Shown piece after piece: positions 14,461 through 20,746 of a DNA stretch of 20,746 nt. Below the pieces are notes generated by a model. It did not search any database. It saw only the letters and a list, made by a program, of their open reading frames with translations, and was not told the origin of the DNA. Source of the stretch: JBGTLW01 sp041743835 (GTDB lineage: Bacteria > Planctomycetota > Phycisphaerae > Phycisphaerales > Phycisphaeraceae); assembly GCA_041743835.1 (NCBI GenBank), contig JBGTLW010000236.1:1-20746 (forward strand), written 5' to 3'. How positions within the stretch are numbered: the stretch's first letter is position 1; each line of letters opens with the position of its first letter. The position numbers and the translations under genes were made by a program.

Positions 14461-15510
14461 TTGACCCAAGCCACCCTCAATCAGATCGCCGCGAAAGCCG
14501 GTGTCTCCCGGGCGACGGCGGCCCGGATCCTCGGCTCGGATGTGCAGTACCAGCGGCCGACCTTCGCCAAGCGCGCCCAGAAGATCCGCCGCATGGCCGA
14601 GGAACTGGGCTACCGGCCCAACGCCGCCGCCAAGGCCATCTCCACCGGCCGGTTCCAGCACGTCGGCCTGCTCATGGGCACCCACTACGAACGCTCCAAC
14701 TTCACCCGCGAGATGATCCGCGGCATGCACGATGCCCTCCAGCAGAAGCAGATGCATCTGTCGCTCTGGTTCCTCGATGATGACCAGCTCGCCGACGAAG
14801 CCCACCTGCCCCGGTTCCTCGAGCAGCAGATGGTCGATGGGCTGCTGGTCAACTACACCCACGCCCTGCCCGCCCACATGCAGGAGGCCATCGACCGGGC
14901 CGGGTTGCCGGTGGTCTGGCTCAACCTCAAGCGCGAGCACGACTCGGTGTATCCCGATGACATCGGGGCGGGGCGAAAAGCGGTGGAGCACCTCCGTGGT
15001 CTGGGGCACCGGCGGATCGCCTTCGCCGACTTCACCCACGGCCCGGGCAACAAGTTCCTGCCGCACTACAGCGTCCTCGACCGCCGGGCCGGCTACGAGC
15101 AGGCGATGGCCGACGCAGGCCTGTCGCCGCAAAACATCGCCGTGCCTCACGAGTTGGACGGCTACGAAGCCGTCGTCCGGGCCGCAGCCGTGCTGGCCAG
15201 CGATGACGCGCCCACCGCGGTGGTCTGCCAGAGCCCGCGTGATGCTGAGGTGTTCCACATGGCAGCAGTAGCGCGGCAGCAGCGGGTGCCCCGCGACCTG
15301 TCGCTGGTGACCTTCGGCCCCGATCGCGTCTCCGGCACGGTGCTGGACATGACCCGCCTCACCGAGCCCCGCGAGATGCTCGGCCTGCTCGCCGCCCAGG
15401 CCCTGCTCCGCCGCATCGATCAACCCAACGACCCCTGTCCCGCCCGGCAGGCCGACTACCAACTTCACCCCGGGGCGTCGGCGTCGACGCTCGCCCACAC
15501 AGCCCCCTGA
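14461..15510 (+). CDS. LacI-family transcriptional regulator (module 3)
   Basis: I chose the TTG at 14461, which has AGGA 8 bases upstream and gives 349 residues with the helix-turn-helix at residues 5-25 (TLNQIAAKAG, then VSRATAARILG). Upstream GTG codons (14386, 14398) would add an unlikely N-terminal tail. The hinge PNAAAKAISTG has Ile in place of the usual Leu. The effector domain shares GLLVNYTHALP, VVWLNLK, LGHRRIAFADF and PHYSVLDRRAGY with the module 2 regulator, so the two are paralogs. It probably represses its own operon through the palindrome overlapping its promoter and releases on binding a sugar. It is followed after only 15 bases by the PEP-CTERM gene. Confidence 0.88.
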   Translation: MTQATLNQIAAKAGVSRATAARILGSDVQYQRPTFAKRAQKIRRMAEELGYRPNAAAKAISTGRFQHVGLLMGTHYERSNFTREMIRGMHDALQQKQMHLSLWFLDDDQLADEAHLPRFLEQQMVDGLLVNYTHALPAHMQEAIDRAGLPVVWLNLKREHDSVYPDDIGAGRKAVEHLRGLGHRRIAFADFTHGPGNKFLPHYSVLDRRAGYEQAMADAGLSPQNIAVPHELDGYEAVVRAAAVLASDDAPTAVVCQSPRDAEVFHMAAVARQQRVPRDLSLVTFGPDRVSGTVLDMTRLTEPREMLGLLAAQALLRRIDQPNDPCPARQADYQLHPGASASTLAHTAP

Positions 15511-15525
15511 ATCAGGAGGATCGCC

Positions 15526-16143
15526 ATGCACCAAGCCGCTTCGATACTTCAGCCACATTTACTTTTCAACAAGGAAAATATTATGACTCGACTCACCTGC
15601 AACTTGGCTGCGTTCGTTTGCCTAGGGCTGATGGCCACTAGCGGTCAGGCAGCCATCATTACCAACAACATTTTCACGAACAATACGGATCCGTTGACGG
15701 GCAACTTCGCGCCGCAGGCCACAGCCAGCCGAAGCGGTGGCGAGGGGACGGCGGCTAACATCAATGATGCGGATTTCGCCACGTATGTTCAAAGCGCCCA
15801 TACCGCACCGCCCTATTCGGTCACGCTGACATGGTCATCGGCCGTGACCATTGACACGATCTGGCTGACTATGGGCAGGACAAGTACTTGGAATCTATAT
15901 GACGACGACGACAATCTAATCGGCAGCGGATCGTATAACATCGCCTCGGATACGGCTGGCACACAAAAGTTGACGATTGATGCGATCTCCACCACATCGC
16001 TCACAGTCGAGGCCATTGGACGTAACGGCGGTGGGTCACAGCGTGGCCGAATCTACGAGATCCAGGTCATTCCCGAGCCGGGGTCGCTGGCGCTGCTGGG
16101 CCTCGGCGGCCTGCTGATGCTCGGGCGCGGACGCAAGGCGTAA
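15526..16143 (+). CDS. PEP-CTERM sorted surface protein with F5/8C-like domain (module 3)
   Basis: The ATG at 15526 has a perfect AGGAGG 6 bases upstream and gives 205 residues. A second in-frame ATG at 15583 also has a good site (AAGGA) and gives the more normal signal peptide MTRLTCNLAAF and on, ending GQAA. The body (about 45-175) resembles a discoidin or F5/8 type C beta-sandwich: TASRSGGEGTAANINDADFA at the start, then VTIDTIWLTMGR and IYEIQVI at the end. Such domains commonly bind carbohydrate. The tail is a PEP-CTERM signal with PEP at 183-185, the hydrophobic LALLGLGGLLML and a GRGRKA end. It is coupled to the LacI gene and followed by a strong hairpin. Confidence 0.88.
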   Translation: MHQAASILQPHLLFNKENIMTRLTCNLAAFVCLGLMATSGQAAIITNNIFTNNTDPLTGNFAPQATASRSGGEGTAANINDADFATYVQSAHTAPPYSVTLTWSSAVTIDTIWLTMGRTSTWNLYDDDDNLIGSGSYNIASDTAGTQKLTIDAISTTSLTVEAIGRNGGGSQRGRIYEIQVIPEPGSLALLGLGGLLMLGRGRKA

Positions 16144-16163
16144 GTTTTAGGTTGCTCCTCCTG

Positions 16164-16193
16164 CCGCCGGGCCGATGGAAGTCGGCCCGGCGG
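16164..16193 (+). terminator. 12-bp perfect hairpin between PEP-CTERM and pilin-like genes (module 3)
   Basis: The arms CCGCCGGGCCGA (16164-16175) and TCGGCCCGGCGG (16182-16193) are perfectly complementary around a 6-base loop and are followed by TTTCGG. It begins 20 bases past the PEP-CTERM stop. Arm length and loop length equal those of the module 1 hairpin, although the sequence is different. Confidence 0.65.
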
Positions 16194-16245
16194 TTTCGGC
16201 CCACTTCGGATGGGCCGCCCCTTCGACTCCGCAGAGGGCTTGTAT

Positions 16246-17076
16246 ATGCGACGAACCACCCCGACCGGTTTTACCCTCATCGAACTGCTCGTGGTGATCT
16301 CTATCATCGCGCTGCTGATCGCGCTGCTGCTGCCGGCCCTACGCAACGCGCGGGACACGGCGCGGGTGACGCTATGCACATCACAGCAGCGGCAGTTTGG
16401 ATTTGCCTTTTACGCCTACGCCGCGGACAGCCGTGGGTACCTGCCGCCCGCGGCCAACCACGAGTCGTGGTTCACCGGCGGCAGTTGGACCAAGACCTGG
16501 GTACACCGCCTGGTCGAGGCGGACTACATGCCCACCCGTGGCGACAAGAGCAGCTACTGGAGCGCGATCTGGGTCCCGTCGCTGATCTGCCCGTTGGCTG
16601 ACGGCCTGCACCTGCGGTATTCGAGCGCCACGCCCTACGACCCAGGCAGCTTCAACCCCGGTGGCGGCGGGATCTCCGGGCACTACAACGTGCAGTACTA
16701 CATCTTCGGCACCGCCAACGGCAACGCGTCGCGGCCTAACGAACGCCGCATGTCGCTAATCGAAGAGCTGACCGACCCCTCCCGCGTCGTGTTGATGAGC
16801 GACACCCGGCAGTTCTGGCCCAACTACGCCCCGGCCGCGTACCCGCCCATCGGCAACGACCCAGCCGGTTGGCAGGCGAACCATTCGCTAGACATTTACC
16901 ACCCCGGAAAGAACATGAGTGTGCTCCACGGCGACGGGCACGTGGAGGGGTACACCTACGAGGACGACTTCGTCCGCACCTGGCCGGCGGGCTACATCTA
17001 CAAGAACGGCTTCGAGTCCAATGCGGACAAGCTCATCTGGTCGCGGAAGCAGATGGGGCTGGTCGAGACATGGTGA
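16246..17076 (+). CDS. Prepilin-type N-terminal domain / H-X9-DG protein, first copy (module 3)
   Basis: The ATG at 16246 follows GAGGG by 8 bases and gives 276 residues. The N-terminus MRRTTPTG, then FTLIELLVVISIIALLIALL, is a standard prepilin signal with Gly before the cut and Glu at mature position 5. The membrane helix is followed by a globular domain rich in Tyr, Trp and Pro (SWFTGGSWTKTWVHRL). Near the C-terminus HPGKNMSVLHGDGHVEG is an H-X9-DG-like motif, here with a GDG. The protein should be processed by a prepilin peptidase and displayed from the cytoplasmic membrane. It is followed after 35 bases by a second pilin-like gene that shares the N-terminal segment but has a different globular part. 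Confidence 0.92.
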   Translation: MRRTTPTGFTLIELLVVISIIALLIALLLPALRNARDTARVTLCTSQQRQFGFAFYAYAADSRGYLPPAANHESWFTGGSWTKTWVHRLVEADYMPTRGDKSSYWSAIWVPSLICPLADGLHLRYSSATPYDPGSFNPGGGGISGHYNVQYYIFGTANGNASRPNERRMSLIEELTDPSRVVLMSDTRQFWPNYAPAAYPPIGNDPAGWQANHSLDIYHPGKNMSVLHGDGHVEGYTYEDDFVRTWPAGYIYKNGFESNADKLIWSRKQMGLVETW

Positions 17077-17111
17077 CTGTGCGCGCAAGCTGCTTTTCGA
17101 GGAGCATCCTC

Positions 17112-17942
17112 ATGACGCATCCGACCTGTAGATCGGGCTTCACACTTTTAGAACTTTTAGTGGTGATCTCCATCATCGCGGTGCTGATCGCGCTGCTGCT
17201 GCCCGTGTTGCGTCAGGTGCGTGAGACGGCGCGGGCAGTGCATTGCATGAGCAACCTGCGCCAGATCGGGCTATTGCTGACGATTTATTCCCAGGAGTCA
17301 TCGGGCTATTACCCCGTCGCCGGCGGCGCGTGGGACAACCCCGCGGCGTTTCAAGCCAACATCTGGCGGTCACAGTTGAAACAGATCGGGCTCATCGACC
17401 ATATCTACGAGGTGGGGATCGCGCACCGCACGCAGGCGGAATCGGCGTCGCTGCACCCAAACCGCGACGTTTCAATGGCGAAGCTCTACTGCCCCACGTC
17501 GCCCACTTCCGTCCGCTTCCCTGCCACCAACGTAGGCAACCCGCTCAAGACCTACACGATGCTCATCACCTCGAACGAAAACGGTGTCACCAACACGCAA
17601 TTTGGCGCGAGAGCGATTGCCGCCGGAGGCGCGGGCTGGTGGCCCTCCAAGCCGGCGCGGGTGAGCAATATCCTGGGCTCGGCGTCGGATGTGCCGCGGC
17701 TTGTCGAGGACGTGGTGACCAACCAGTTCAACCACATGGGGAGCATCAGCACTTGGCTGTCGGGTGTGTACTCGAACGCCAACAACGGCGCAGGGGTCTC
17801 GTCGGGTGTTGACCGCCACCAAGGCGGCAGCAATATCCTCTGGGACGACGGCCGGGTCGAACGTCACTCGGCCGAGCAACTGCGCATGGACTTACCCACG
17901 TCGACCGAACAGACCAACTGGGCTGCACGCATGCGGCCGTGA
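17112..17942 (+). CDS. Prepilin-type N-terminal domain / H-X9-DG protein, second copy (module 3)
   Basis: The ATG at 17112 has AGGAG 7 bases upstream and gives 276 residues. The prepilin signal is MTHPTCRSG, then FTLLELLVVISIIAVLIALL, with Gly before the cut and Glu at mature position 5. After the helix comes MSNLRQIGLLLTIYSQESSGYYP, the usual start of the globular part in this group. Near the C-terminus DRHQGGSNILWDDGRVERH fits H-X9-DG exactly. It sits between the first copy and the beta-helix gene (50-base gap). Two different pilin-like proteins in one operon would allow a heteromeric assembly, though nothing in the sequence proves it. Confidence 0.92.
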   Translation: MTHPTCRSGFTLLELLVVISIIAVLIALLLPVLRQVRETARAVHCMSNLRQIGLLLTIYSQESSGYYPVAGGAWDNPAAFQANIWRSQLKQIGLIDHIYEVGIAHRTQAESASLHPNRDVSMAKLYCPTSPTSVRFPATNVGNPLKTYTMLITSNENGVTNTQFGARAIAAGGAGWWPSKPARVSNILGSASDVPRLVEDVVTNQFNHMGSISTWLSGVYSNANNGAGVSSGVDRHQGGSNILWDDGRVERHSAEQLRMDLPTSTEQTNWAARMRP

Positions 17943-17992
17943 TTGTCGGCCGAAGTGTCAAGGCCAATGGATGTAATAACAGGGAGTAACCT

Positions 17993-20746
17993 ATGCTTGA
18001 GTTAACGCGAATCGCGTGTGTTTTGTCCTTGATGCTGCTGGCGGGAAGCGCTTGGGCAGCCGCGCCCACCGACATCGTCGGCTGGTGGCGGATGGACGCG
18101 GAGATCGGCCAGCGGTTGGCCGGTAAAACGATTGCCGACGCCTCGGCCGGCGAGCGCAATTTCGCTGCAACGGGGCATTCGTGGGACAAGGGCAGCCTGA
18201 CCGCGTTTCACGAGCTGCCCGGCCGATATATCTACGACCCCCTCACCGGCAAAGCCTACGAGAACAAAAGTTCGCTTCGCTTCGAATCTACCATGCAACA
18301 AGATGGCCGGGGGAACAGCGATTACCTCGAAGTCGATGCCGGCCTCGGCAAGCTCCAGCCGGCCAGCTTCACTATCGAAGGCTTCATCCGCAATGAGGGC
18401 GGCATCGACAAGTGGCACGACATCATCATCCTCCGAGAGCCGGGCAACCCGCACCCGCACGCGTGGTCACTGAGCACCGAGAATCTCAAAGGCGCGAAGA
18501 AGCTGCGCTTCGGCGGCCACAAGGCACCCAAGGGCTATTGGGGTTCGTATGCAGACAACCCAAGCGTCACCGGGGCGGGCTGGCACCACTTTGCCTATGT
18601 GTTTGAGAAGACCGCCGAGGGCAACAAGGCACGGCTGTATTGGGATCATGCACTGGTCACTGAAGCCGGCCCATCCGACCCCGCTTACACCGATGCGCAG
18701 CGGCTTTACATCGGCGGTGGGCCGGGTTCTGCGGGGTGGAAGGGTTATCTCGATGAGGTCCGCCTCACCGCCGCAGCATTGACACCCGAGCAATTCCTGC
18801 AAGCGTCCGACACGCCGGGCAAGCCCGAACATCCCGCGACACCGATCGCGCTGGGGCTGCGTAAGGAGCCGATGCAGCCGCTGAGTGAGGCGTACCAACC
18901 CATCCTCCCCGTGCCCCGCGTCGGCCCCGAGTCGGTGCATGTGCCTGAAGATGCCGGCCTCGCCAACATCAAGACTGATTATGGCGCGAAGGGCGACGGG
19001 AAGACCGACGACACCGCCGCGATCAGGCGGGCTGTAGCCGAGAACCTGGGTCGACACCGCACGCTGTACTTCCCGCCCGGGGTGTACGTCGTGAGTGAGC
19101 CGATCGACTGGAAGAACGAAAAGGGCGAGTGGCACGCGTTTCTCACCTGGCAGGGCGCGGGGATGGGCCAGACCTTCATCTACCTGCGGCCGGGATCGGT
19201 CGCGTTTGGCAGCGCGGACAAGCCGCGGGCGGTGACCAGTTCCGGGTCGATCCCCGGCATGGGCGGGAGCAACCCCGTCACCGGCGCGGGCAATCGTGGC
19301 CACAACAACTACATCATGGACATGACCTTCGTCGTCGGCGAAGACAACCCCGGCGCGGTCGGCGTGGACTTCAACGCGTCAAACACCGGCGCGATGGAGA
19401 ACGTCCGCATCGTCGCGCTCGGTGACGCGGCAGACGGCCTGAGGCTGACGCGGGCGGTCGGCTGCCTGCTCATCAAGAACGTGGAGGTCCACGGCTTTAA
19501 CACCGGCGTCCGCCTCGGCGGCGACCTGTACGGCTCCACACTCACCAACATCCACGTCCAAGGCCAGCAACAGTTCGGCCTGGTCAACGAGGGCCACACC
19601 GTCGCCCTGCAAGGACTCACCAGCATCAACACCGTCCCCGCGGTGCGCAGCGTCGGGGCGACCGGCCACTTCACCGAGGCCGGGTTGCTCGTGATGATCG
19701 ACTCAAGCCTCACGGGTGGAAGCCCCGAGCACGCAGCCATCGAGAACAGTACCGCGCTGGTCGCTCGCAACATCTCGGTCGGGGGTTACGGCGTGGCTGT
19801 GAAGCAGGGGGATGAGGTGGCGGTCGGTGCAACGCGGGTCGATGAGTATGTCTGGCCTAAGCCGATGTCGCTGTTCGATGCGCCGGGCAAGACGCTGAAT
19901 CTTCCGGTGGTTGATGTGCCGAAGGTGGTTGGCGTGCCCGCCAGTGCGTGGGTCAGCGTCGCCGACTTCGGGGCCGAGGTGGAGAGCAAGGAGGACCAGG
20001 GTCCAGCGATTCAGAAGGCGATCGACTCGGGGGCGAAGGTGCTCTACGTCCCCCGCGGCAGTTACCGCGTGTCCGGCACGGTCACGGTGCGCGCCAACGT
20101 GCAGCGACTCATCGGCTATCAATCCTGGTGGCTGGGTTCGGAAGGCGATGCGCCCGACCGCGGGACGTTGAGGTTTGAGAACACCCAGCCGGTGGCGTTT
20201 GAGCGCTTCAACTTCCGCCCGACGAACGTGGAGATTGCGACAGACCAGCCGGTGGTGCTGCGACACATGATGGGGCTGCCGGAGACGACGCTCGTTCACG
20301 ATCGAGCCAGCGTCTTCAGCGAAAACACGGTGGGCGGGCGTATCGCGCTGCGCGAAGGCCAGGCGTGGCGGGCATGGCAACTCAACATCGAAGTGGGTGC
20401 CCCGCCCGCCATGGTCGAGAACCACGGCGGCACGTTCTGGGTGCTCGGCTACAAGACCGAAAAGGGCAACACCGTCCTCCGCACGACTGCACGCGGCGAG
20501 TCCGAAATCCTCGGCGGCCTGTGGTACCCGGCCCAGGGCGTCAAAGATCCAACGCTCGCGTCGATCGTCGTCGAAAACGCCGCGGTGTCCGCAAGCTTCA
20601 CCGACATGTGCAAAGGCGGCGGCCAATACCGGGTCAGCGTCCGCGAGCACCGCGACGATGATGCCCGCGAACTCGGACGAGACAAGCTGCAGCGCACTTG
20701 GGGGCTGAGCGGGTCCATCTCCCTCTTTCGCGCCAGCACGCCTTGA
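17993..20746 (+). CDS. Secreted LamG plus twin beta-helix protein, pectate-lyase-3 / GH55-like (module 3)
   Basis: The gene is complete: the ATG at 17993 follows AGGGAG by 7 bases, and the TGA falls on the last three bases of the window. The 917-residue product has a 22-residue signal peptide ending SAWA. Residues 27-265 form a laminin-G / concanavalin-like domain (DIVGWWRMDAEIG, then FTIEGFIRN, GWHHFAYVF, GYLDEVRLTAAALTPEQF), probably glycan-binding. A first pectate-lyase-3 beta-helix starts near 325 (DYGAKGDGKTDDTAAI) and a second near 650 (WVSVADFGAE, later AIDSGAKVLYVPRGSY). Paired helices of this kind suggest a GH55-like beta-1,3-glucanase, but the catalytic residue is not identified and a lyase is possible. 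It is the terminal gene of module 3 and a paralog of the module 2 enzyme, which has a different N-terminal domain. Confidence 0.88.
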   Translation: MLELTRIACVLSLMLLAGSAWAAAPTDIVGWWRMDAEIGQRLAGKTIADASAGERNFAATGHSWDKGSLTAFHELPGRYIYDPLTGKAYENKSSLRFESTMQQDGRGNSDYLEVDAGLGKLQPASFTIEGFIRNEGGIDKWHDIIILREPGNPHPHAWSLSTENLKGAKKLRFGGHKAPKGYWGSYADNPSVTGAGWHHFAYVFEKTAEGNKARLYWDHALVTEAGPSDPAYTDAQRLYIGGGPGSAGWKGYLDEVRLTAAALTPEQFLQASDTPGKPEHPATPIALGLRKEPMQPLSEAYQPILPVPRVGPESVHVPEDAGLANIKTDYGAKGDGKTDDTAAIRRAVAENLGRHRTLYFPPGVYVVSEPIDWKNEKGEWHAFLTWQGAGMGQTFIYLRPGSVAFGSADKPRAVTSSGSIPGMGGSNPVTGAGNRGHNNYIMDMTFVVGEDNPGAVGVDFNASNTGAMENVRIVALGDAADGLRLTRAVGCLLIKNVEVHGFNTGVRLGGDLYGSTLTNIHVQGQQQFGLVNEGHTVALQGLTSINTVPAVRSVGATGHFTEAGLLVMIDSSLTGGSPEHAAIENSTALVARNISVGGYGVAVKQGDEVAVGATRVDEYVWPKPMSLFDAPGKTLNLPVVDVPKVVGVPASAWVSVADFGAEVESKEDQGPAIQKAIDSGAKVLYVPRGSYRVSGTVTVRANVQRLIGYQSWWLGSEGDAPDRGTLRFENTQPVAFERFNFRPTNVEIATDQPVVLRHMMGLPETTLVHDRASVFSENTVGGRIALREGQAWRAWQLNIEVGAPPAMVENHGGTFWVLGYKTEKGNTVLRTTARGESEILGGLWYPAQGVKDPTLASIVVENAAVSASFTDMCKGGGQYRVSVREHRDDDARELGRDKLQRTWGLSGSISLFRASTP

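Noticed and set aside
14371..15558. Open minus-strand frame of 395 codons opposite the module 3 LacI gene
   Set aside because: The plus-strand product is a clear LacI-family protein. The antisense product has low-complexity composition and no family resemblance.

Overview
The window looks like a GC-rich chromosomal segment of a planctomycete, most likely of the class Phycisphaerae. The signs are three secreted proteins ending in PEP-CTERM exosortase sorting tails, four type IV-pilin-like proteins with the FTLIELLVVISIIA N-terminus and H-X9-DG-type C-termini, a sulfatase, LacI-family regulators and large secreted beta-helix enzymes. This repertoire is typical of polysaccharide-degrading Planctomycetota and related PVC bacteria. 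The phylum call is an inference from protein style; no rRNA or other marker gene is present. I saw no tRNA, CRISPR array, insertion sequence or replication origin.

The layout is dominated by one gene order repeated three times: LacI-family regulator, then a PEP-CTERM surface protein with a carbohydrate-binding-like ectodomain, then one or two pilin-like proteins, then a large secreted glycan-active enzyme. Module 1 (minus strand, 6462 to 1587) ends in a TIM-barrel glycoside hydrolase. Module 2 (minus strand, 12410 to 7045) ends in a twin beta-helix protein. Module 3 (plus strand, 14461 to 20746) has two tandem pilin-like genes and ends in a paralogous twin beta-helix protein with an added LamG-like domain. 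Modules 2 and 3 have clearly paralogous regulators and enzymes. They lie in opposite orientation around a sulfatase gene (14064 to 12508), so they resemble an inverted, diverged duplication. At the left edge is the 3' part of an unrecognised, possibly lyase-like protein (1 to 1533, plus strand), convergent with module 1.

The regulatory DNA is legible. Each of the three intact LacI genes, and a fourth decayed LacI relic at 6710-6839, is preceded by a TTGACA box, a 16-18 bp spacer and a good -10 box. In each case a palindrome lies on or just beside the expected transcription start, as expected for autorepression. In each module a GC-rich hairpin sits between the PEP-CTERM gene and the first pilin-like gene, which may set the expression ratio inside the operon. 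Module 1 also has a 376-base leader between regulator and PEP-CTERM gene with several hairpins and a tiny ORF with an ideal ribosome-binding site.

Working model (inference): each module is a self-regulated glycan-response unit. A sugar-sensing LacI repressor would control its own operon, a sorted surface protein would bind glycan, the pilin-like proteins would form or decorate an envelope structure, and the secreted enzyme would attack the polymer. No SusC/SusD pair, ABC importer or other sugar transporter is present, so the units would need uptake genes elsewhere.
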